DNA from: Eleginops maclovinus
Lineage: Eukaryota > Chordata > Actinopteri > Perciformes > Eleginopidae
Reading direction: 5' to 3'
Assembly: GCF_036324505.1 (NCBI RefSeq)
Contig: NC_086370.1
Coordinates: 19,768,290-19,832,289 of the forward strand
DNA: 64,000 nucleotides
This document shows, in pieces, positions 42,981 through 54,212 of the stretch. The translations under genes were made by a program, and so were the position numbers. Within the stretch, counting starts at the first letter, position 1, and the number at the start of each line of letters is the position of its first letter. The notes under the pieces are model-generated. The model made no database searches, was not told where the DNA came from, and worked only from the letters and a program-made list of their open reading frames with translations.

Positions 42981-45149
42981 TGCTTCAGAGGGGGAAAACA
43001 GACTGAGGTTTTACAGTAAATGTCCCTGCTGAGTGTTTGTTGTTTAATCTGGCTACTGAAATGATCTATAACAAATATGTATGACTTAGAAACAGTCAAA
43101 GTAACATCAAACCACCATTAAGTATCTATTTAATATAACGAATCTGCTTCTTGTGATGGTGAGGGGGTAGTTTATTCAGACTTGATTGGACAGTGATCAA
43201 CACCGTACCTCATCCCAACTTCATTCAAATGTTGCTCGACTGATTGATGCACAGAGGAACATGACATCACTACTACTACCACCCGCTCATGCAAGACAAA
43301 ATGCAGAAATCTAAATGTGGCAGAAATCTCTGTATTCTTTCAGGTAACTATCATTGAAATAATAACGGATTGAGGGTTTCACACTATACAGTAACACAGC
43401 AGGACATAGGTAAAGCATTTTTAGGATCTAAACTTCAGTTTATATTGAATTCACTCAAATGTTTGGCGTTAAAAAATATGAGACTGTTAATAAAATAAAA
43501 TAGAAACTTGGTATTGATGACATTTAACCAGATTGAAATATCAAACTTAGACCCAGATCTTCCACTTTCCACTATTAAACGGGCAGATATCGACTCTGGA
43601 GGAGACCCTATAAACATCTCTACTCCTACATCAGCCTCATTAAGACCAAATTGCAAAGGCAACAACAGACGGGTTGCACTTTGTATGATTTGTTTTCTTG
43701 ACATGATTTCTTTTGGTGACATATCTGACAAAAGCAAACTCTGAAGCATATGTGCCATGTCTGAACACTTCAGTGGAAACTTTCCTGTTCCTCATCAGTC
43801 TAATTGAAACTCCGCTTAAACAACAATTCAAGTAAATGAAACAAATGAATGCAAACACAGTGTGATGCCTTTCCCTTCAACTAGTCAACATGTAGGCATG
43901 ATTTAGACGTACACGCTTGTGAAGGATTTAATTTACCAGAAGAAAACATGCTTGAATTAAACCCAGAAGCTGCAGATATACACTAAATGCATTTCATGAT
44001 TAGCGAAAGGTCAACGAAAGCGAGAACAAGAGAAACTGCGCTAATAGTGAGAGGAAGGAGGAGGACGCTGTTCTAAAAACAGAAAAGCTCACTTGAGATT
44101 TACCACGTTCTGCTCTGCCTGAGCGGTCACAACACAAGTTGTCTTGACTCCAGATCTGTCATTCCGAGTTAAATACAGGTATGCTTATGAGTCGACATGG
44201 CACTGTTGTGACAAATGCGTGAGCTCAGTGTCACATCTCATAGTATAGAGTGACTGACATAGCAAATAATATATACTCAACACTTGACACAGCCTGTCTA
44301 CACTCTTTACATTTCAATGCAGTGGACCTGACACAGATCATGCGTCCTCCATGTGGAGCCTGTTAGGATGCGAGTAAGGAAACTGCATTTTGCTTAATAT
44401 TAAGATTAGTAATACTCGTCCTGGGAAGACAGCTTTAAAATACATTCTGTGTCTCTGAAGGACCTTTGGCAAGTCTAAATAAAACAACCCCGGTGATGTC
44501 ATTAAGTGTAGGTTGCGCAATGAGACGACCAAATCAATTATTAACCAAAAGCTTGCATTACAAACCGAGGGCGTGGAAGTGGAAACGCATCAACGTTTAC
44601 CGGGCATGTACAATCAGCTGCATTATGGGAAATGAAGGATCTTGTTGTTTTTGGAGCTTGACCCATAGTATGGATTCATATTAAGGATATCTGGGCCTCT
44701 TTTGGCTCTATTTTCGTCCATTATTTTTCATCCGTCCCATGTGAGTTCCTCAATTTTATGGAAGTGCAATCCAACTAAATTGCTGGATAAATTTTTTCAA
44801 AGACTGAGGACGAAGATGACATCGGTCAGTTTGCATGTTTTGTTTGGTTTTTAGAGAAAAGGGAGATGGAGAAGATTTAAACTTGACTGGGATTTGCTAC
44901 TTTTGCAAAATGAACGTGCATCTTTATTATAAACTTGTATAATGCCATCATGAGGAGACATTTTGGTGTGTGTTCTGAGTGTTTACCAAATAATAACCCT
45001 TTAACCAAGGACACACTGGAGAACAAAACCATATGAACTTTGTTACCTTACAGAGTGTGTCATTTGCATGTCTTGCCAATTTGTGTGTGTGTACTTATTC
45101 AGCTCTCCCCGTGTTAGAGAGAGGGGCATGGGTGGCAGGGCTACCTTAA
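42981..45149. other. AT-rich unique sequence, one odd frame pair
   Basis: Between 43435 and 43758 both strands stay open: 107 codons on minus and 78 on plus (43508-43744). Codon content looks more protein-like than elsewhere, but I recognise no family and see no paired splice sites. The remainder has no assigned feature. Confidence 0.4.
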
Positions 45150-45480
45150 GAAAAAGGAGATGAGAGGAACTTCCTCTTCTTGGAGCCGGCACAAAGCGTC
45201 AGGCAGCGATGTGTGTGTGCGGGGGGGGGGGGGCAGGATAGCGGGTAGACGGGGTGAGGGCCGGTGCCAGGGGCGAGGGTCTTTGTGTGTTTTGTTCGCG
45301 GTGGCGGCACCCCTCAGGTCCGGTGGACACACGCCTGGTTCACTCGACGACAGCTTTGTCTGCGCTTGGAGGGCAGCCATTAGCCAGGCGCGCAGGTTGT
45401 CCTGGCAACTGTGCGGAGGGACAAACGGACACATTGACACGGGGAAATCAGAAGGGACACAGAGTTTCAGGAAAGTCATG
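45150..45480. promoter_or_regulatory. GC-rich candidate block with a G13 run
   Basis: G13 at 45221-45233 is followed by GGGCGAGGGTC, GTTCGCGGTGGCGGCACCCC and CAGGCGCGCAGG. CpG dinucleotides are frequent compared with the surroundings. It could be a small CpG-rich regulatory site. Long frames on both strands (about 150 codons each) reflect the high GC content. Confidence 0.35.
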
Positions 45481-45599
45481 AAGAAATGCTCAATGTTTGA
45501 AGCGTTTGGGGCAGATTGTGAGCGGCTATTGATGCACTTATACCGTTTTATATTTATCATTTCTACTGGCTGCTTTCTCTTAGTTAGACGACTCAACTA

Positions 45600-45815
45600 C
45601 TGTAAATAACTGCAGTATATTCTTCACTTTCACTACTGTTATCTGCATGCTATCACACTACTTCTACATGCTACACTGATTTTATTTTAAATACTCTTAC
45701 TGTACTTATTGCTGTCTACCTAGATGGATATAAAAATTATATTCTGCCTTTTACTTTGGCTGTAACGTGTAAATGTCCCCTCTGTGGGACTAATAAAGGT
45801 ATTCTGGTTCTGATA
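45600..45815 (+). mobile_element. LINE 3'-end fragment, family B copy 2
   Basis: Landmarks are ACTTATTGCTGTCTACC (45705), GGCTGTAACGTGTAAATGTC (45758) and the tail GTGGGACTAATAAAGGTATT, then CTGGTTCTGATA (45786-45815). This is the same plan as 36290-36435 and a well-known fish LINE tail type. No open frame with reverse transcriptase motifs lies upstream. Orientation is plus. Confidence 0.75.
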
Positions 45816-45949
45816 CTTAAAAAGGTTGAACTCAGATATTATGTAGGTTGCCAGATATTTCATAACTTGAAAGGGCCTCCAGATACAAAGCAGAGTCCAC
45901 CACGTGTGTACTGATGTAGGTCTTTCTGTGTGTTCACATTTGTGTGTCC
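45816..45949. other. Unique spacer
   Basis: No recognised feature. Confidence 0.4.
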
Positions 45950-46700
45950 CCCCGTGTTTGAACCCCCTTCACCTGCAGCAGCAGCCGCACAAAGGAATGC
46001 GTTTGGCTGCACTCCTCTCCAACCCTTGTGCATCTTTCAACCCTAAACTATGCCAGGATCTCGGAGGAACAGAGCATCCGTTGACAGCAGGCGCTCCTCC
46101 AAAGACATGCTTCTCATGCCCTGCGGAGGCCCCCTGTACGGGACACTCACCCCCGTCAAACCCCCCACTGCAACCCCGGCTCTCCCCTGCAATCAAAGAC
46201 AGCTTCATTATCTGCTGACTAATTTTGTGCCTGCCCCCAAGACGACTCCCAGGTAATGGCGGGGCAGGTTGACCCTCCTCCCCTGCACCTCTCCCTGAGA
46301 CTTTGAGGCCACAACGCTGCGTCTCCCCTCTAAACAAAGGGCTCTCTCAGGGGCTGTGTTGCACTCCCCCCACCTGCATTGGGAGGAGAGGGTGAGGAAT
46401 CCGAGAGGAGTGAGGGGGGGGGGGAGTCGAATCTTGAATCTCCGCAGCAGGAGAGGAGCCAGCACTGGGACAGGCGGTGATACAACATTTGAATACCCCG
46501 ACCGGGGACACACCGTCGTGCCTCTCCAATTAAATTATCCAGTCCACAATGGCGAGGCCTCGAGAATTGACACCTCCATTGAGAGTGTGTCAGCAGCTTT
46601 GTGGGGACCGACAATTTCCATCTATGCAGAAATAGATTTGCTCCCAAGAGAAGCAACAATAGCAGGGCAATCCTTCTTATGCTCGTTTTTGGGAGGAAAA
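45950..46700. promoter_or_regulatory. Candidate regulatory block (strong)
   Basis: The right half is clearest: CCTCTCCAATTAAATTATCC near 46520, CACAATGGCGAGGCCTCGAG near 46545, CATTGAGAGTGTGTCAGCAG near 46577, ACAATTTCCATCTATGC near 46611 and AGCAACAATAGCAGGG near 46652. The left half is C-rich with CTGCAATCAAAGACAGC near 46188, a TCF/LEF-like site. Overlapping frames of up to 185 codons on minus and 115 on plus show no domain I recognise. Confidence 0.42.
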
Positions 46701-47794
46701 TAGGGATGAGAGCTGGGGATTTGGAGGGTTTACTCACGGGGACTGAGGGAATTCTCGTTTCAGAGTGATAATATATCTGAAGTGTCTCTGACAAAACGCA
46801 TGTGGTGATGAACGTGTTGTTTTTCAGCTGTGAGCCAAAACCACTCTCGATAATGTAACATGTTTCAAGAAGTCTAATCAAATGCACTTTGTTTGCATGT
46901 GAAGAAGTTAAAGGATTTTAAGAATTTAGCATGATTTTAAAGGGCTGTATTGGTGGCTTCGGTGATTTTTATTCAAGCTACAGGACTTTAACTAGTAGAA
47001 GTGTCGAACCGTATCGTACCCATTGTCAATGTATATACAAAAGCAAACACATAAAATGTTTGTTTTCCCCCCAGAAGTTAATGTTAACTCATCAATTGGA
47101 CAAACTTAAACCTAATAAGTCTATATAAAGTAGTTTGTTCTGTACAGAAACAGTACATTTCCTCTGACAGCAACATTTTTGGGCCGATTCACCATTAGTT
47201 CAAAGTCGTGGGAGACAGGAAATACTGTAAAGAAGTTGAGTGACATGCACAACTTTCTGTATTTACATTGGACCCATCTGAGCCAGCAGGACACACACAC
47301 TCTGTGTATTAAAAGGCCGTTGACAAGAGGTGTCTAACAAAATCAAAAACCTGTCTGACACATAGCAGCTCAGTGGGCACAGCACACACATCTCCAGCTG
47401 AAGATGGAGGCGTCCAACACCGACTGCCAAATCCCTGAGGCAGAGTTTGGAAAACACACAACCTCACACCTTTAAAGTGAGTCACACACCGACACATCTG
47501 CATACTGTGGCTGTCATCTTTTGGGCATGGTGCAGTGGCTCTTCAAGTGGGTGTCCCGGTTCGACCGACAGAGCCCGCTGTTTGCATTCAATCTTATCCA
47601 AGGAGTTTTGGATGTCTAAAATGAACCAAACATCAACAACAGAGGTGACAAACGCTTTTTTCTGAGAGTTCAATTGCACTAACCAGGTCACAGAAAGCTA
47701 TACAATGATAAATAGGCCCTACAAAGTTTGCATTGGGGCTGTGATTGCACTACGGCCAGCTTCAAACAAAGTTATTTCTAAAAAAAAATTATTT
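46701..47794. other. Unique sequence
   Basis: No recognised feature. Three frames near 47263-47691 overlap antisense and have no splice support. Confidence 0.4.
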
Positions 47795-48047
47795 AAATAC
47801 CAGAAACCTGCAGGTCAGCTGCAGCTCTGACTGCCTTTAATGTAACTATTCTTATCCAACATTGCACTGTAACTGTTACTCATGTATCTTATACCTGTGA
47901 TATTGATGTTCATTTGATTCTCTTTGCTTTTTAATAACTGTTTTTAAATGCCATTTCTTTATGCCTTTCTTGATGTCTTTCATTTCTAAAGCACTTTGAA
48001 TTGCCTTGTGTTGAAAGGTGCTATATGAATAAACTTGCCTTGCCTAA
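47795..48047 (+). mobile_element. LINE 3'-end fragment, family A copy 3 (best preserved)
   Basis: CAGAAACCTGCAGGTCAGCT (47801) and GCAGCTCTGACTGCC start the recognisable part. It ends with TCTAAAGCACTTTGAATTGC, then CTTGTGTTGAAAGGTGC, TATATGAATAAACTTGCC and TTGCC (47985-48045). It aligns with 31670-31905 at both ends and is longer in the middle. This is the copy from which a family consensus would best be built. Orientation is plus. Confidence 0.8.
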
Positions 48048-48609
48048 AAATATTGTCTGTGTTTTTGCAAAAAAACCTAGTAGATAAATCTAATGCTCGT
48101 TTTCAGGAGAAAAATAGGGAGGAGATATCTATGCCAGACTGTATTTAAGTTCTCATATAAGTAACTTTAAATATCTTGAATTAGTTTAGAACCAGAAAGT
48201 CAGCCTCTCTCTTAGGATCACTCTCAAATCATCTCAAATATCCTCTGTGCATAGTTATGCTTTTGTAAAACATGATATTCTTTTCCCAATTTATTTTGAA
48301 AGCTCTGAAATATACACATATGAGTACTCTCCAGCCAATCATATTCCACGGCTTAAACAAACTTGTTTACATCTGAACTCCCCCTCAGTGTCCTCTCTTC
48401 TCTTTTATCCACCTTTACAGAAACCTCAGGCAGTCGTTTACCTCGGCCCACATAAAGACACAGTTGTTCTGTCGGACTGAGCCAATTCAAAGTGAACATG
48501 ACGGTCAAAGGTACACGGATAATACGTCTGTCTTCCATCTTAGGGCTAAGTGGATGCTGCTGAAAAGGCGGGCCTTTATGTCTGAACCCGAGAGGTCAGA
48601 CTGATGCAC

Positions 48610-48611
<2 letters not shown>
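48048..48611. other. Unique sequence
   Basis: No recognised feature. The plus frame at 48247-48480 has no splice pair. Confidence 0.4.

Positions 48612-48662
<51 letters not shown>
48612..48662. repeat. (GT)n microsatellite, about 25 units
   Basis: About 50 bases of uninterrupted GT units. Confidence 0.97.
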
Positions 48663-48665
<3 letters not shown>

Positions 48666-48817
48666 CTGTTTTTTCCACAGACGTAGCGACCTGGAGTAAT
48701 AGCTGCTTATCATTTTGTCTATTTCAACAGATGAAAGTAAAGGTAAATGCTATATAGTAGGTGTTAGCTGTCTGTAGATGTCATTGAAAGTATCATGAAT
48801 AAAGAAGAAGACAAAGA
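48663..48817. other. Unique spacer
   Basis: No recognised feature. Confidence 0.4.
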
Positions 48818-49135
48818 AGACATACTTTTATTAATCTCTTACAGGGAAATTGCTTTTCTCTACTCTGTTGTGTTGACACACATTACACACACAGAGGATA
48901 TACATGCCCACATGCAGAGGAGAGGTGGCAGAGCAGAGAGGCAGCCAGGTACCCGGCGCCAAGGGAGCAGATAGATAGTTAGGTGCCTTGCTCAAGGGCA
49001 CCTCGGCAGTGGCCTATGAGGAGAACTGGCACCTCTCCAGCTACCAGCTCACTCCATTTTTTTTTTGGTCCGATCGGGACGTGAACCGGCGGTCCCAAGA
49101 CCAAGTCCCTACTGACTGAGCCACTGCCGCCCCAA
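48818..49135 (-). mobile_element. tRNA-derived SINE, copy 2
   Basis: Same plan and strand as the 19.6 kb copy. On minus the head begins GGGGCGGCAGTGGCTCAG, with an A-box-like TGGCTCAGTCAGTAGG (49108-49123) and a B box, GGTTCACGTCC (49077-49087), one change from the canonical sequence. The body carries GGTGCCCTTGAGCAAGGC (48984-49001). The 3' end, AGAGATTAATAAAAGTATG, is a LINE-type tail. This copy shows the head more completely than copy 1. The changed B box suggests the internal promoter may be weakened. Confidence 0.82.
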
Positions 49136-49479
49136 ATAATTCCCTGAATGCAGAGTAGATATTTGGGAGAGTAATCATAAAAGCACAGAAAGAAACAATC
49201 AGGGTCTCAGGTCCCTAAATATGATTTTCCAGACAAGATTCCTCCATAGACATGAACAAAATTAGATTTTTTTTTGTTGCCATTAACGCGTGAATATCAA
49301 TGTGTTAACTACCAGCAGAATGCAGTTATACATCTGCCAATTTAAAAGTGAAGTCTCAGTTATGTTAGTTATATGGTAATGGAATTGATAATTAGATTTC
49401 ATCACTGTATTGCTGAGGGTCACATTAGATAAATAGATCCATTTATAGTTATAATGTACATGCACCGTCTCCTAATCTG
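49136..49479. other. AT-rich unique sequence
   Basis: No recognised feature. Confidence 0.4.
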
Positions 49480-50200
49480 TTAAGAGCAAACTGTGAAAGC
49501 CCAGAGGATTCTCTTTGTCCAATCAGAAATACCAGAGGGTCCAAGTGAGGAGATAAAAGAGCCAGAGGAAAGAGAAGAAGAAAATAATTCTCCCTTTGTC
49601 TCAGTTTCTGGGTCAAGGCCTAATTGATTTCCTGATTAGTCGTCCATCAACCTAAATCACAACCTGCTCCACACCTGCGATGGGAGTGTGATTCCATAGT
49701 TGAAGAATTCATTACTTTAGAGCGTCTTATTTATCTGCTTAACACGTCTATTCCTGTTATTCTTAGGTGTAACATCTAATGAAACTTGCAGCACAATGAG
49801 GTAAAAAAAAAAAACGGTTTATTGCAAAATTAAAATTATGGAAATTACATTTTCACTTAAAGTTAATTCTGAGTGTTGTTTCCCCGTGAGGAATCTGACA
49901 TGCGTGATTATTCATCTCTTGACAACAGCTCAATTAACGCAATAATTTTGTTTTTCGTTTGTAATCATCGGGGGAAATATGCCACACAGAGGAACTTTCA
50001 GTGTTCTACAAGTGAAAATATACATAGCCTGTTAGTGACATTCATGCATTTAATTTGTGGAATGAGGCTGGATTCTCCTGTGATACGTATGCACTGCAAT
50101 TATCTCCTCAAGAGCACAATGTAGGCATAATTTCCCCAGACTGCATAATTATCTTTGGGCAGGATGACAAACTCATCACAGAAGTTTCGGAAACAAGCGC
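49480..50200. promoter_or_regulatory. Candidate regulatory block (large, strong)
   Basis: Two cores. At 49490-49700: GTCCAATCAGAAATACC, GGCCTAATTGATTTCC and CTGATTAGTCG. At 49865-50180: GTGATTATTCATCTC, CTCAATTAACGCAATAATTT, GTAATCATCGGGGG, GCATTTAATTTGTGG, GCAATTATCTCCTC and GCATAATTATCTTTGGGC. About ten TAAT/ATTA cores lie in 320 bases of otherwise mixed sequence. An A12 run near 49802 lies between the cores. Confidence 0.48.
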
Positions 50201-51439
50201 TTTCACCTCGACCAAGTAGGTAGGCTCCTTTTCTTAATCAAGGATAATCTAATTTTAACCTGTTTGTACCCGGGTAGGTCATTTACAGACGCAGCCTGAG
50301 GGAGAGAGGTGTGGCTGCAGGGTGAGAAAGAGTTGCATCCCTCACCACCGTCAAACTTCAACGTTTTCCAAGAGTCCAGTGGTGGATACAACTTTCTAAG
50401 CCTTGCTGTAGTGTCCCGTATTCTCTTCCACCAACTGAAGAATCAAAATGTTAAGCTTCCAGGCAGAAACATGTTTGATCTACAGCGTTAAATGTTGTCT
50501 CCAGGGGATCAAAAACACCTGAAGATTGCCTAGTGGAAGAAAAGGCTCTCAGAGGACCGAGACTTCAGCAGAGTAACCATGGAAGTTTCCAGCCTCTGAC
50601 ACACACAACGCTTTCCTCTTGATTCAAAGCAACGCTGGCGAGCTTTGGTTGCAATGACATACAAGATCTTCTCTTTAATTTGCATGCACAGTAGCAACAA
50701 GAGCCAGGAAATGCCCAGCTGTATTGTTGGACTCCTCAGCTGATATTCACAGAGTGTCTTTATTGCATCTGTTGACCAAATAATCTCATGTTTCAGAACA
50801 TGGTGGCATGATGCACCAGGTTGTAGTAGGCTTACACTTCGAAGCTGCCTAGGGTGTCTTAATAACCCTCCTGACTCTTTTATAATCCTATAAATGATCG
50901 CTTTCTATCCCTACTGGCACCGACCTCTTCTGCCTTCAAACACATATCAAGGAGCCTTTCTGCAGAACTGAGGGGAAATTTACCCAGTCACTGATCCACT
51001 TCCTCTTTTGGTATTTTATTCAGTGTTTGCAAAGTTTGCATGAAAACAAATATGCTTCTTGTTCATTTCTTGGAAGTTTTACATTCATCTTTCTTTGTAA
51101 CACTCAAAAGTAAAAGCACACAGACACACATATAATTATATTTATACATTTCAACCTGCAGATTTATGATTATCCTGATGATTCAGCTGATTAATAAGAT
51201 AACAGTCAACAGTTAAAGACAACACAGATTAAGGTCAGGTCTCTTTAAATAAAGATTACTTGATTCCTTGTGCAGTATTTATACGTGAAGTTACCCTTGA
51301 GTAATCGCACATTAGAAAGAAAACTGCGTGCTGTATGTCAGCGATGGAGGTGTCTGTCTGGCTTTGTGTTTTTCCACATCTTACAAGGCCATGTGAGGAC
51401 CGTCCGTACCGTGTAGAGAAATATTGTCTTAGGTTTGGT
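50201..51439. other. Unique sequence
   Basis: No recognised feature. Frames of 60 codons near 50203-50491 overlap antisense. Confidence 0.4.
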
Positions 51440-52270
51440 TTAAGCTTAGGTCAATGCTTTTCCTTCAATTTGGCCGTCATTAAGGGAGTATTTTGGGTTG
51501 CTCGTGGTAACCTGATACCATTGACGGATGCTGATCGCTCCCCACAGGGCCCCTCTCTCTCTCTCCCTCAGCAGGCCAAGGCGAACACAGCTGCAATTAT
51601 AATACTTAAAATAATTCCACAAAAGTGGAGCCATCATTGAATAATTCAGCCTTCTAGTTTTGTCAGGACTTTGCTAGACTTATGACATCATTCGAGCAGA
51701 TGTGTGAGCCAGGAAATGCTCAAACAGGAATCCCTCTCCCAGAACATTTGAACATTTTTTTCTTTCATTCCGTTTCCTTTTGTAAGCGTCGAAAAGTGTC
51801 CCACAAACAAGTGAAATCGCTGCCCGCCGCCCTGATTAGGCCTTGCAACAAAGCTTCAGAGTGGTCTGATTTGCACGGCTTTGTAAACAAATCGTGTTTA
51901 ATTTTACATGAGTATTTGCTTGGCGCCCGACACCCTAAGAGCACGGCCATATCATTAATAAGCCAGACTTGCTCATCAGACTGTAAATGGCTCGCTTCAT
52001 GTATAAAATATCAGAGGAATAGAGTGGCCCTGCATTTCTAAAGAGGCCTGAATGCACCGCTACAATCTTAGCTGGAATTTATGGAGCACGTCAACACCTG
52101 GACACGACCACAGCGCCTGATGGGTGATGAACGGCCGGTATGGAGCCACTCTTTTGTTGATCCCCTGACAGTTCCGAGGATAAAACTGTCTTTTGGGAGC
52201 CTATCTGCCCCTCTGTGTACAAGCCTGTTCATGGAGTTTATCAACCAGATCATCTGCTGCCTAAATTAGG
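51440..52270. promoter_or_regulatory. Candidate regulatory block (large, strong)
   Basis: Core at 51800-52270: CTGATTAGGCCTTGCAAC, CACGGCTTTGTAAACAAATC (forkhead-like GTAAACA), GTTTAATTTTACATGAG, CATATCATTAATAAGCC, GCTCATCAGACTGTAAATGG and TAGCTGGAATTTATGG. A second part at 51440-51650 has CCATTGACGGATGC and CATTGAATAATTCAGC. Frames of 119 codons (51682) and 62 codons (52081) are open, but no splice pair or known protein was seen. Confidence 0.45.
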
Positions 52271-54212
52271 TTGCAAATAGTTGATGAAAGCAGGAGGAAG
52301 TGCCATTCTTACTCTATATAATAATGTTATAAACAGGGATACACAGGACACTTGTCTCAAATATTTCATCATCATTATCTCAGGAGCTAAAATTCATTAT
52401 GTTCTCAGTCACTGTTAGAGACTGTGTTATCCAGTCAATTTGTACAAGAAAGATAAACAAATCCTCATCAGACATTGATATACATTAGTTATCGCAGGCG
52501 TTTGAATACAACACTATGTCTTAGAAAGCGTATTTTAAAGGGAGTAATTCCCAACAGGAAGAGACACGATGCCATCTTGAATATGTTTTCATATTTGAGA
52601 AATTGTTACTGGCAATATATATCATTGTTTTTTTAACTCAGGAAAATCCTACCTGTGTGTATCAACCACAGACTTATTGTTACTTTATATTTGTTCATTT
52701 TAAGTTAGGAACAGCCTGTGGTTTTGATAAAATACTGAAGAAGTGAAAAACAAAGACAAACTATTTCATTATTAAGAGCTTTTGTTCCCTAAATACTAAT
52801 AAGAGTCATGTTGCAAAAGCATGTTTCTGCTATTTTTAAACCCACTATCCTCTCCATTTCCCTCTAAATTCAGCGTGTTTTATAAAAGTGTAGCTCCTCT
52901 TCCAAAAATGTTGCCACAGAAATGAATAAGCACTTCCGATTTCTCCTAACATCAGTTGAATTCAAACACGATTCTTGAAGCGCGAGTTGAACGTTGAGGT
53001 TAAGGGTTGAAGTTCACCGTGCCAGAGCTGCTCTTTGATCGGATCAATACCACTAATATAAGTCAGCTGTCTGTTAATGTACTGCATACATGCAAAAGTC
53101 CCAATTAATTTTCTTAAGGGATTAGTGTGTCACAAAATTGAGAAGTGTGCAAAATATCACCAGATCGACTATGGACAGGGACCCAAAAATGGATGCAGGC
53201 ATTAAAAAAAAAAGGTGTTCAATAAGTCATGAGTTCCACAGTGATGCTGCATCGACTCAGTTGAGCTGAAAAAGTTCCAGAGGGTCGGCCTTTGTGCAGC
53301 ATATAAAGTGTGTCCAGACTTCCCAGCAGTTCATATTAACTATTGAGCACGATGAGTCTCAAACCCACAAGTCGCCGAGGATAATGCAGCAAGTTGTACA
53401 GTACATGTCTGTTTTTCTATTCCCTGGATCTTTTTCAAAGTGGATGGCACAAGATTTTCCCCCTCAGCACCCCATTTGTCTGCTCTGCGGTGTGTAATTG
53501 TAAATAAAGAAGAAGCCACTCTTGAACGCTCCCTCTGCATAGATGATGTCCTAATTGAGAGATGCAGTGAAATGGTTATAGGGTGTTTTCATTTCATGGT
53601 TCACTCCACACTCAACATGCGCTTGCACACACTCACTCACACACACACATCCAGCCTGTGGTTTGCATCATGAATAAATTGAATATCCTCTTACTAAGCT
53701 ACTAAATACATCTGCAGTGTCACGCCACTGTGGGCGATGCCAGGTTCTATACAGACCGGTGCGTCTGCAACACGTACAGGAAGAATATCAACATTTGGGT
53801 CATGTTACCACAGAGGCTTCATCGATTGAAGGCCCATGTTCTTCGTAAGTAAATGAGGTGTGTGTGAAGCAGGGAGACACGCAGTTAGAGTCTCAATGTG
53901 ATCAAATCAACAATAGGGTAGAAGTCACAATAATATGATAATGAAAGAGAATTTCCTGCTTGCTTTTGTTGATTTATTTGAATAACTATGAACTTTTGAT
54001 TTTGAAATTGCAGTGAGTTGAACACTAAAGTCATAAAATCACATCCTTTTTTGTAAAACTTTTAATGAACTAAAGTATTTTTATGACAATTTTTGGAATT
54101 TAACTCCAAAATGGAGGGGTCTTGTTCCCATCTGCCATTAAAAGTGTGTAAAAAAAAAGCCCAACACTTGTTTGAAAACACCATATAACACAGAAGATCC
54201 TAATAAGGATTT
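52271..54212. other. AT-rich unique sequence
   Basis: No exon or dispersed repeat recognised. A short CA array (about 53624-53649) lies here. The frames at 53294-53673 overlap antisense without splice support. Confidence 0.4.

Noticed and set aside
45141..45609. Overlapping frames of about 150 codons on both strands
   Set aside because: High GC content and a G13 run keep both strands open. No domain, no splice sites, and antisense overlap.
46330..46887. 185-codon minus frame, the longest in the window
   Set aside because: No recognised domain. It spans a region with dense homeodomain-type sites and a G-run, and I found no credible acceptor or donor.
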